This document shows, piece after piece, positions 8,619 through 15,172 of a DNA stretch of 16,621 nt (its first letter is position 1; each line of letters starts with the position of its first letter). A program made the translations under genes and the position numbers. The notes under the pieces were generated by a model that was not told where the DNA came from, ran no database searches, and saw nothing but the letters and a program-made list of their open reading frames with translations. The stretch comes from Polyangium jinanense (GTDB lineage: Bacteria; Myxococcota; Polyangia; Polyangiales; Polyangiaceae): contig NZ_JAGTJJ010000114.1 in the NCBI RefSeq assembly GCF_028435365.1, forward strand, positions 1 to 16,621. The letters run 5' to 3'.

Positions 8619-10148
8619 TCAGAGCTCGTGCGGCATCAGATCGCGCGGGCTCCGCCAGTACTGAAGCGGCGAGTACGCCAGCATGTTCGACACGCGCGAC
8701 GTGTAGATGCAGGCGAACTCCTCGACCTGATCGCCGAAGCTACTCGGCTCGATCGACTCCTTCAGCAGCGAGCCCCAGTAGGGGTGGAAGCGCTGATCGA
8801 TCTCGCGTTCGAGCTTCGTCGCCTCCGCGTCCACGGAGCGCAGCATGCCCCGGATCCGCTCCACGGCGCGCTTCGCTCGTCCTCGCTCGGCCTCGTACGA
8901 GATCCCGCTCCCGTTGGTGATCCCGTGCCCGTTCTTCACGGCCTGCGCCGCGTCCTCGATCTTGCGCGTCAGGTCCTTGTACCGCTGCTGGTAGTACCGG
9001 AGCTGATCCTCGAGCTCGTCCCTGCGCTGCTCGAGCTCTGCGCTCTTCTGGTGCTCCTCGCGGCACATCTCGTGCGCGATCACCTCGGCCTCCATCTCCT
9101 GGATGATCATCGCCGTCCGCCAGGCCGACTCTTTCTTCGACCTCAAAATATCGCCGTAGATGTGATCGCCGACGTAGAGGATCCGGTCGCCGCCGATGCC
9201 GAGGGCGGCTTCGAGGTCGTGGAGGTTGCCGCCCTCGTAGATCACGCCTCGTTCGAGCGGGTACGTCGCGGGCCGCAGGTTGTCGCCGTCGCGCTCGAGG
9301 AGCGGCCTGCGCTCCTGGAAGAACGCCGGCTTCTGCGCCGCCACGATGATCAGGTCGAAGTAGTGACGGAAGCTCGGGTACTCCGGCATCGCGTCGCCGA
9401 GCAGGTACGTCATCATCCGCTCGGTGTAGGGCCAGCGCGAGTTCGTCAGCAAAAACAGCCGTTTGCCCGCCGAGCGTAGCTTGTGCAGCGTCGGCGCGAG
9501 CAAGGGGTCGCGCTCGATGAACCGCGGCAGATCCCCGAGCACCACGTCCAGGATGGAGCCGTCGCGGTGCGCCTCGTCGATGCACTCGCGGATGTCCGTG
9601 AACAGGTTCGCGTAGTCGAGCTCGATCCGTCGCGCCTCGAACGCCTCCACGATGCCCGTGTAGAGCGCGACCTCGCTCAGCGCGTAGAGCGTGTCGATGA
9701 AGTGGTAGCGGCCGGTATTCGGCTTGACGCGCTTCTGGTGGTAGAGCGAGCGCAGCTCCTCTTTCGTGAGCTCACGCAGGCCGTGGTAGCCTTTGTGGAC
9801 CACCTTGAAGCGGTCCATCTTGAGGACGTTCCCGGCTTTTTTGTCGATCAAGAGCCCGCGGATCGGGAAGTCGATGGGCCAGGTGATCCCGCGGAGGATG
9901 TCCTCGTCGTAGCCGCGCTTGGCGAGCTTCGGGATCACCGCCTCGATGGACAGCTTGTCCATCTCGACCTGGTTGTAGATCGCCAGGGTGTAGTCCATGT
10001 CGAACCCCACCCAGTCGATCCCCGCCATCTTCAGATTGCGGTTCACGAACACCCGTCGCGTGCGCGGGATTCGCGCCGGCGCGGTGGGGGTGAGGTGCCC
10101 CTCGAACGGTAGAGAGAGCTGTTCGAACGCCACGGGACCCACAACCAT
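8619..10148 (-). CDS. HAD-superfamily 5'-nucleotidase (HAD-IG, cN-II-like)
   Basis: The 509-residue cytosolic phosphatase resembles the eukaryotic purine 5'-nucleotidase cN-II family (HAD-IG). HAD motif I is GFDMDYTLAIYN, with nucleophile Asp50 and acid/base Asp52. Motif II is LFLLTNS (231-237), motif III includes Lys273 in AAQKPAFF, and motif IV is YVGDHIYGDI (325-334) with two metal-binding Asp. Residues about 350-400 form a Glu/Gln/Arg-rich coiled coil, a feature of bacterial members. It probably dephosphorylates purine mononucleotides; the substrate is inferred from the family only. The ATG at 10148 is preceded closely by GAGGTAGG. It is convergent with the SUMF1-like gene and divergent from the diiron-protein operon. 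Confidence 0.92.
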   Translation of the reverse strand: MVVGPVAFEQLSLPFEGHLTPTAPARIPRTRRVFVNRNLKMAGIDWVGFDMDYTLAIYNQVEMDKLSIEAVIPKLAKRGYDEDILRGITWPIDFPIRGLLIDKKAGNVLKMDRFKVVHKGYHGLRELTKEELRSLYHQKRVKPNTGRYHFIDTLYALSEVALYTGIVEAFEARRIELDYANLFTDIRECIDEAHRDGSILDVVLGDLPRFIERDPLLAPTLHKLRSAGKRLFLLTNSRWPYTERMMTYLLGDAMPEYPSFRHYFDLIIVAAQKPAFFQERRPLLERDGDNLRPATYPLERGVIYEGGNLHDLEAALGIGGDRILYVGDHIYGDILRSKKESAWRTAMIIQEMEAEVIAHEMCREEHQKSAELEQRRDELEDQLRYYQQRYKDLTRKIEDAAQAVKNGHGITNGSGISYEAERGRAKRAVERIRGMLRSVDAEATKLEREIDQRFHPYWGSLLKESIEPSSFGDQVEEFACIYTSRVSNMLAYSPLQYWRSPRDLMPHEL

Positions 10149-10309
10149 CCTACCTCATCCGCAGCACATAGGCGCGCCGTCCACGTTGCACGCGTGCGTT
10201 CTTGTTCCAGCCCGCTCTTCTTCGCTCCCTCGTTCGCCTTCTCCGCGGACCCGTGCCCGCGTGACCTCCGTGCGCTATCGTCCGCCGGCACCCTCCGTCC
10301 TAGGCAGCG
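10149..10309. promoter_or_regulatory. Divergent intergenic region with a 10-bp palindrome
   Basis: These 161 bases separate the starts of the 5'-nucleotidase gene (-) and the diiron/ABC operon (+), so promoters for both are expected here. The perfect palindrome GCACGCGTGC lies at 10188-10197. No convincing -35/-10 pair is visible by eye, and no small gene is supported. Confidence 0.4.
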
Positions 10310-11200
10310 ATGACGAAGAACAGGGAGAGCGGTCCGCTCCGGCGCCCCACCTCGTGGTGGCTCGGCATGCTGAAGAGGCGGGCCGAGCGGATGTACGAAG
10401 AGAAGCTCGATCTCCGTGAGCCCATCGTGTGGGCGTCCGAGGTAGAGCGGCAGGCGGCCATCGCCTTCTTCAACGCGGCCTTCCGCGCCGAGGAGTCGGG
10501 CCTGCGCCAGGCGCACGAGCTCGCCGACGAGATCGCCACCTGGGATCCCGAGCTTGCCGAGTGCCTGCGCCTCTACGGCAACGAGGAAGGCTGGCACCGC
10601 GAGCTCTTGACCGAGTTCCTCGCCTACCTCGGCGGCGAAGTCCGCCCCATGGGCCGCGTCACCGGCACGTTTTACCGCCTCTACGGCCGGGCCAAGCGCA
10701 TCGAGACGATCGTTCTCACGAACCTCATGTTCGAGACGATCGGCTCGACGACCTATCGCCTCGCCTTGCGCCGCGCACGTCACCCGGCCGTGCGCCACGT
10801 GCTCACGATCCTCACGCGCGACGAGTCCTTCCACGTCCCGCTGAACGTGCACTTCCTCCGCGAAACGCTCGCGCGAAACCCGGGCACCTCGCGCCTGCGC
10901 CTCCAGGTGATCCACGACGTCCTCTACGTCGCGCTGCTCCTCTCGTCCTACGCGAGCCGCCGCCGCGCCGAGGCCTTTGATCACATCCCGTTCCGCGTCC
11001 TCTGCCGCGCCTACGCCGAGCACCTCGCGCGCCTCTTCGTGAAGGAGGACGATCTCCGCCTGCGGCCGCCTCAGCTCTTGCTCTGGCTCTTCGGCCTCAC
11101 GGACGAGGTGCTGCGCGACGGCGAGGACACGTCGGCCGTGAGCGTGCGCGCCGCCGAGGCCGCCGTGGATCGCGAGCGCGTCGCGGTCACGGCGCTGTGA
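10310..11200 (+). CDS. Ferritin-like diiron-carboxylate protein
   Basis: The 296-residue, mostly helical protein has a complete set of four-helix-bundle diiron ligands: Glu62 (AEESG), Glu93/His96 (NEEGWH), Glu142 (FETIG) and Glu172/His175 (RDESFH). This is the E-ExxH-E-ExxH pattern of ferritin-like oxidases and oxygenases. A basic N-terminal region (11-30) precedes the bundle and about 100 further residues follow. No signal peptide is present, so it is cytosolic. The substrate is unknown: an oxygenase such as an AurF-type or fatty-acid desaturase-like enzyme and an iron-storage or oxidase role are both open. The start at ATG 10310 has only a weak AGG upstream. The stop overlaps the GTG of the ABC ATPase (GTGA), so the three genes are one transcription unit. 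Confidence 0.8.
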   Translation: MTKNRESGPLRRPTSWWLGMLKRRAERMYEEKLDLREPIVWASEVERQAAIAFFNAAFRAEESGLRQAHELADEIATWDPELAECLRLYGNEEGWHRELLTEFLAYLGGEVRPMGRVTGTFYRLYGRAKRIETIVLTNLMFETIGSTTYRLALRRARHPAVRHVLTILTRDESFHVPLNVHFLRETLARNPGTSRLRLQVIHDVLYVALLLSSYASRRRAEAFDHIPFRVLCRAYAEHLARLFVKEDDLRLRPPQLLLWLFGLTDEVLRDGEDTSAVSVRAAEAAVDRERVAVTAL

Positions 11201-11895
11201 GCGTCCCGGCCATCCGCACCCGCAGCCTCTGCCGCGTGCACGACGGCGGACGCGACGCGCGCCGGGCCCTCGTGGACGTGGAGATCGTCGTCGAAGAGGG
11301 CGAGTTCGTCTGCGTCCTCGGCCCGAGCGGATCGGGCAAGAGCACCCTGCTCGCCGTGATCGGCGGGCTCGATCGAGGCTACCAGGGTCAGGTCGAGCTC
11401 TTCGGCGAAGACCTCGGCCGCATGAGCGACGCGGCCCTCGCGCGTCTGCGCGGCGAGCGCATCGGCTTCGTCTTCCAGCACTTTCACCTCCTGCATCACC
11501 TCACCGTGATCGAGAACGTCACGACGCCCGCGCTCTTCGATCCACGCGGCGACGAGGAAGCGTGCCTCGCGCGCGCAAAACACCTCCTCGATCGACTCGG
11601 CCTCGCCGATCGTGCCGGCGACACGCCCGCGGAGCTCTCGGGCGGGCAGCGACAACGCGTGGCGATCGCGCGTGCGCTCCTTCGCAAGCCGAAGCTTTTG
11701 CTCTGCGACGAGCCCACCGGCAACCTCGACGAAGGCACGGGCGCGCGCATCATCGAGCTCTTCGAGGAGCTCCATCGTGAAGAGCGCCTCACGATCGTGG
11801 CCGTCACGCACGAAGCGCGCCTCGCGCGCGCCGCGACCCGCATCCTCCGCCTGCACGAAGGCCGCGTGGACGCCACGAACGAGGAGCCCGCATGA
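11197..11895 (+). CDS. ABC transporter ATP-binding protein (LolD/MacB class)
   Basis: The 232-residue ATPase has Walker A GPSGSGKST (42-50), Q-loop Gln94 in FVFQHFHLLHHLTVIENV, signature LSGGQRQR (147-154), Walker B LLLCDEP (167-173) followed by TGNLDEGTG, and switch His205. The 'FQxxxLLxxLTVxENV' and 'DEPTGNLD' patterns are those of the LolCDE/MacB/FtsE group, which power FtsX-type permeases. The GTG start at 11197 overlaps the previous stop by 4 bases, and the stop overlaps the permease ATG (ATGA). It would therefore dimerise and drive the permease encoded next. Substrate export or extraction of a lipoprotein is inferred from the class, not shown. Confidence 0.95.
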   Translation: MSVPAIRTRSLCRVHDGGRDARRALVDVEIVVEEGEFVCVLGPSGSGKSTLLAVIGGLDRGYQGQVELFGEDLGRMSDAALARLRGERIGFVFQHFHLLHHLTVIENVTTPALFDPRGDEEACLARAKHLLDRLGLADRAGDTPAELSGGQRQRVAIARALLRKPKLLLCDEPTGNLDEGTGARIIELFEELHREERLTIVAVTHEARLARAATRILRLHEGRVDATNEEPA

Positions 11896-13283
11896 AGCTC
11901 GCCGCCCTGGTCCGCCTCGTGCGCCGCGACCTCGCACGCGCGCGCCGCGCCCTCGCCGGCAGCGCCTTCGGCATCACCGCAGGCACGGCCACGCTCGTGT
12001 TTTTCCTCGCCCTTGGCCTCGGCGTGCGCGCCGTCCTCCTCGGCGAAGTGTTTCCCATCGATCGGATCGAGCTCGAGCCCCCGAAGGCCAAGGATCCGGG
12101 CCTGCTCGGCTTGCTCCTCGGCGGCGGCAGCGAGCCCACGGGCATCCGCCCCGACGACGTCGACGCGCTTGGCCGCGTGTCCGGCGTCAAGCGCGTCCTG
12201 CCTAAGCTCTCCTTGGCCTTCCCCGCGAGCGCGCGTGGCGGCCGCGAGATCCTCGGCCACGACGTCGGCGCCGGCGAGCTGCCCGGCGACGGCATCGATC
12301 CCTCGCTCGCCGCGGGCGACGTGAAGCCCGGCCTCTTCGTCGATCCGATGGACACGCCCGGCCCCGCCTGCGCCGACGACGCCGCCTGCACCGGCGGCGC
12401 GTACTGCGAGCGCGCGGAAGGCGCCGCCGAGGGCCGATGCTCCGCGCCCGTACCCGCAATCGTCAGCCGTTACCTCGTCGAGATCTTCGACAAGAGCATC
12501 GCGCCTGCGCACGGCTTCCCGGCCGTCGGCGAGACGCTTCTCAGCCGCGCGCAGGGCATCACCTTCACGGTTCGCCTCGGCGAGAGCCTGCTCGGCCGCG
12601 CCAAGCAGGGCAGCCCTCGCACCATCAGGGCCCGCATCGTCGGCATCTCGGGCAGCGCCACCGACCTCGGGCTCACGTTCCCGCTCGGCGTCGTGCGCCG
12701 CTGGAACCGCGAGTTCGGCGGCGAACGCGCGGCCGAGCGGTATTCGAGCGCCGTCGTGGAGGCGCGCTCCGGCGCCGAAGTCGCGGACGTCATCGACGCG
12801 GGCACCCGCATGGGGTTGTCCCCGAAGGACACACGCGCGCGCGACGTCAGCGTCCTCGTCTCGGGCGTGATGGCGTTGCTCTCGCTCGTCGCGGGTGTCG
12901 TCCTCGTCGTCAGCGCGTCGAGCATCACGCAGACCTTCCGCGCGCTCGTCCTCGAACGTCGCGGCGAGATCGCCCTCTACCGCGCGGTCGGGGCCACGGC
13001 GGGCGAGATCGGCGCGTGGACGGTCTCGCTCGCGGCCGTCGTTGGTTTCTTCGCGGGCGCGCTCGGCCTGCTCGTCGCGCGCATCCTCGCGTTCTTCGCG
13101 GACTGGGCCGCGGCCGAGAAGCTTCCGGACTTCCCGTTCAAGCCCGACACCTTCTTCGCGTTCCCCTGGTGGCTCTGGCTCCTCGGAATGGGATTTTCCG
13201 TCTTGTTTTCGGTCCTCGGTGCCATCGGTCCTGCGCGTCACGCCGCGAAAGTCGATCCGGCGCGGGCGCTCGCTGGCAGTTAG
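11892..13283 (+). CDS. FtsX-type ABC transporter permease with Cys-rich periplasmic insert
   Basis: The 463-residue membrane protein has MacB/LolC topology: one N-terminal helix (about 22-50), a large periplasmic domain (about 51-318) and three C-terminal helices (about 320-345, 375-400, 425-448). The conserved cytoplasmic motif RRGEIALYRAVGAT (357-370) and the ending AKVDPARAL match FtsX-domain permeases. The periplasmic domain holds an unusual insert at 160-183 with four Cys (160, 166, 172, 183) in a C..DDAAC....YC..........C pattern that recalls small disulfide modules common in myxobacterial secreted proteins. The ATG at 11892 overlaps the ATPase stop. It is the last gene of the three-gene operon; a repeat-rich non-coding region follows. 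Confidence 0.93.
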   Translation: MKLAALVRLVRRDLARARRALAGSAFGITAGTATLVFFLALGLGVRAVLLGEVFPIDRIELEPPKAKDPGLLGLLLGGGSEPTGIRPDDVDALGRVSGVKRVLPKLSLAFPASARGGREILGHDVGAGELPGDGIDPSLAAGDVKPGLFVDPMDTPGPACADDAACTGGAYCERAEGAAEGRCSAPVPAIVSRYLVEIFDKSIAPAHGFPAVGETLLSRAQGITFTVRLGESLLGRAKQGSPRTIRARIVGISGSATDLGLTFPLGVVRRWNREFGGERAAERYSSAVVEARSGAEVADVIDAGTRMGLSPKDTRARDVSVLVSGVMALLSLVAGVVLVVSASSITQTFRALVLERRGEIALYRAVGATAGEIGAWTVSLAAVVGFFAGALGLLVARILAFFADWAAAEKLPDFPFKPDTFFAFPWWLWLLGMGFSVLFSVLGAIGPARHAAKVDPARALAGS

Positions 13284-13340
13284 CCGGCTGCGAACCACCC
13301 GGCGACGGGGTCCGGACCTGGTGATCGGGTCACCCAGGGT

Positions 13341-13369
13341 CGATGAACTGCGCGATGCGCAGTTCATCG
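13341..13369. repeat. Solo hairpin of the palindromic element family
   Basis: CGATGAACTGCGC (13341-13353) and GCGCAGTTCATCG (13357-13369) form a perfect 13-bp stem with a GAT loop. It is preceded by CCCAGGGT, as in copy 1. None of the other element hairpins accompany it, so it is an isolated module. It lies 57 bases after the permease stop. It lacks a T tract and is not a classical terminator. Confidence 0.85.
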
Positions 13370-13399
13370 CAGCGCCTTTCACCCCCTCTCCACCGCGCG

Positions 13400-13654
13400 C
13401 GCAGGTCCCTCGACCTCCGTCATCGGTCTTCGACCCCGTTCCCGCAGGTCGCGGGACCTCCCAGATCGTGTGGGAACCCGTTCGCGCAGGTCCCAGGACC
13501 TCCCGGATCGATGTTGCGCTCCGTTCGCGCAGGTCCCAGGACCTCCCGGATCGATGTTGCGCTCCGTTCCCGCAGGTCCCAGGGCCTCCCGGGTCAAGCT
13601 TGAAACCGTTCGCGCAGGTCCCTCGACCTTCCCAGGATTGGTCTCATGTCGAAG
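13400..13654. repeat. Six tandem 42/43-bp units
   Basis: The core CGCAGGTC recurs at 13400, 13443, 13485, 13528, 13571 and 13613, so spacing is 43, 42, 43, 43, 42. Most units continue with a GGACCTCCC-like segment, giving a small dyad (AGGTCC..GGACCT), then a less conserved half ending in CCGTTCG or CCGTTCC. Units 3 and 4 are identical except for the last base. Outer units 1, 2 and 6 are more diverged. Because unit length alternates between 42 and 43, no reading frame is kept across the array, which argues against coding. The last unit runs directly into the second composite palindromic element. Confidence 0.85.
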
Positions 13655-13934
13655 CCGCTTCGCTGGGCTTTGCCCCAGGCCCCACCGGGGCTATCCGCCC
13701 CTGGACCCGGGGCCTGCGCAAGCGCTGGACTCGGGGTCGATGAACTGCGTGATGCGCAGTTCATCGAACAGGCCGATTCAAGACAGCCGCGCTGCCATTT
13801 CAACGGGCAACGTCGTCGCAGCGGCCCGTTGGAAGAACTGCGCGCAGCGCAGTTCTTCCACCAAAGGTCCAGGGCTTGCCCTGGTTCGGGTCGAGGGGCG
13901 AACAGCCCCCGCGGGGCCCGGGGCAGCGCCCCGG
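13654..13934 (+). repeat. Composite palindromic element, copy 2 (complete)
   Basis: Two arms face each other across a 63-base spacer. Left arm: imperfect CTGGGC/GCCCCAG (13663-13678), GGGGC/GCCCC (13687-13691/13697-13701), CCTGCGC/GCGCTGG (13713-13719/13722-13728, one mismatch), CGATGAACTGCGT/GCGCAGTTCATCG (13738-13750/13754-13766). Right arm: TGGAAGAACTGCGC/GCGCAGTTCTTCCA (13830-13843/13847-13860, perfect 14 bp), CCAGGGC/GCCCTGG (13869-13875/13878-13884), GGGGC/GCCCC (13895-13899/13905-13909), CCGGGGC/GCCCCGG (13918-13924/13928-13934). It matches the reverse complement of copy 1 from GCCGCT (13654) onward, including hairpin order, loop lengths and parts of the spacer. No transposase gene is present in either copy. 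The right end lies about 60 bases before the PLP-enzyme start. Confidence 0.88.
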
Positions 13935-13996
13935 CGCGACGCCTCGCGGAGGATCGCCGGCTTGAAACGGACATCGTGAGGGACAAAGATGCGAGC

Positions 13997-15121
13997 ATGA
14001 GCACGGACCTACCTCTCGCGAAGATCTCGTCCGCCGAGTCACTGCTCGTTGCGGCAGGACGTGACCGACGCCCGGGGGCGCCGCTGAATCAGCCGCCCGT
14101 TCCAGCCTCGAATTTTATCCTCGGCACCGAGCGCGCTTACTCGCGAGACGACGGCACGCCTACGTGGGAAGCGCTGGAAGAGATCGTTGGACTCCTGGAG
14201 GGAGGCCACACCGTCGCTTTCTCCTCAGGCATGGCCGGTGCCGCCGCGGTCTTCGATCAACTGCGCGTTGGGGCGCAGGTCGTGATTCCAGACGATTGTT
14301 ATCAGGGCGTGGTCGGGCTCGCCGAACGTGGGAACCAGAAGGGCTTCTGGAGTCTTCGCAGATTGGCCGTCGACGATACCGACGGGTGGGTGCGGGCCTG
14401 CGCGGATGCAGATCTCATTTGGCTGGAGTCTCCGTCGAACCCGCTCCTGACGGTGGCCGACGTGCGCACCATCTGTTCGGCCGCCCGAAAGCCATCGGCC
14501 CTCTTGGCGGTCGACAATACGTTCGCGACCTCCCTGAATCAGCAGCCGCTCGAGCTCGGCGCTGACATTTCCTTCCAGTCGGCAACCAAGTTCATCGGTG
14601 GGCACTCGGACCTGCTCGCTGGGGTGGTCACCGTGCGACGTGACGATCTCCGCGCGGCTTTGCGGCGCTCACGTGAGCTGAATGGAGCCACGCCCGGCGC
14701 GCTCGAGTCCTACCTCGCGGTGCGTGGTGCGCGCACGATGGCGCTCAGGCTCGAACGCGCCCAGGCCAATGCGATGATCCTCGCGGAGCGCCTGCATGCA
14801 CACCCTCGTGTCGCGGTGGTCCGGTACCCGGGACTTCGCAGCCACCCGACGCACTCGATTGCGCGCGAACAGTTGAAGGGCTTCGGCACCATCATCTCGT
14901 TTGATGTTCGTGGCGAGGCTCGGGCGGCCGACGAGGTGTGTTCGCGGGTCAGGCTCATTCATCACGCCACGAGCTTGGGAGCTGTGGAGTCGACGATGGA
15001 ACGCCGTGCAGGCATCCCCGGCCAGGAGCATCTGCCCCCATCCCTCCTTCGGTTGAGCGTCGGAATCGAGAATGTCGAGGAGCTCTGGGCAGACCTCGCA
15101 GCGGCCCTGCGAGACGAGTAG
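13997..15121 (+). CDS. Cys/Met-metabolism PLP-dependent enzyme (cystathionine gamma-synthase/lyase family)
   Basis: The 374-residue fold-type I PLP enzyme shows all the core motifs. These are YSR (48-50), SSGMAG (76-81), Tyr102 in DDCYQG (stacks on PLP), ESPSNP (144-149), Asp173 in AVDNTF, Schiff-base Lys198 in SATKFIGGHSD, SLGAVEST (326-333) and Arg352 in LLRLSVGIE. Reactions in the family include gamma-synthase, gamma-lyase and beta-lyase of cystathionine or methionine; which one cannot be read from sequence alone. The start at ATG 13997 gives the usual family length; GAGGGA lies 13 bases upstream. A GTG at 13976 is in frame. The frame stays open further upstream through the palindromic element, but that part is not protein-like. 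Its third codon positions are clearly less GC-rich than those of its neighbours (23 of the first 79 codons end in A or T), suggesting a different origin or weaker expression. Confidence 0.9.
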   Translation: MSTDLPLAKISSAESLLVAAGRDRRPGAPLNQPPVPASNFILGTERAYSRDDGTPTWEALEEIVGLLEGGHTVAFSSGMAGAAAVFDQLRVGAQVVIPDDCYQGVVGLAERGNQKGFWSLRRLAVDDTDGWVRACADADLIWLESPSNPLLTVADVRTICSAARKPSALLAVDNTFATSLNQQPLELGADISFQSATKFIGGHSDLLAGVVTVRRDDLRAALRRSRELNGATPGALESYLAVRGARTMALRLERAQANAMILAERLHAHPRVAVVRYPGLRSHPTHSIAREQLKGFGTIISFDVRGEARAADEVCSRVRLIHHATSLGAVESTMERRAGIPGQEHLPPSLLRLSVGIENVEELWADLAAALRDE

Positions 15122-15158
15122 GACGCGACCTCGTCACACTCTGCCCGGCTCCGCCGAT

Positions 15159-15164
15159 AGGGGG
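15159..15164 (+). promoter_or_regulatory. Strong ribosome binding site
   Basis: AGGGGG lies 8 bases before the ATG at 15173. It is a good match to the anti-Shine-Dalgarno and fixes the start of the secreted unknown protein. Confidence 0.7.
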
Positions 15165-15172
15165 ACAGCGCC

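Larger units (their letters stand above)
13284..13996. other. Gene-free, repeat-filled intergenic region
   Basis: These 713 bases between the permease and the PLP enzyme hold the solo hairpin, the tandem array and the complete composite element. Several open frames cross it on both strands, but they run through palindromes and out-of-phase repeats and resemble no protein family. A promoter for the PLP-enzyme gene should lie in the last 60 bases (13935-13996); none is clear by eye. Confidence 0.8.

Noticed and set aside
13341..13369. Intrinsic terminator for the ABC operon
   Set aside because: The stem is strong, but no T tract follows on either strand, and the same hairpin occurs inside the dispersed elements.
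11496..13382. 628-residue minus-strand open frame opposite the ABC genes
   Set aside because: It is antisense to an ATPase and a permease with unmistakable motifs; its composition (Glu/Arg/Ala) is typical of antisense frames.
13400..13654. CRISPR array
   Set aside because: The regular 42/43-bp period looks CRISPR-like, but the would-be spacers are themselves similar (identical in units 3 and 4), and no cas gene is present.
13646..13945. Target-site duplication flanking the complete element
   Set aside because: I compared the bases outside GCCGCT (13654) and after the last GCCCCGG (13934) and saw no convincing short direct repeat; exact boundaries need more copies.
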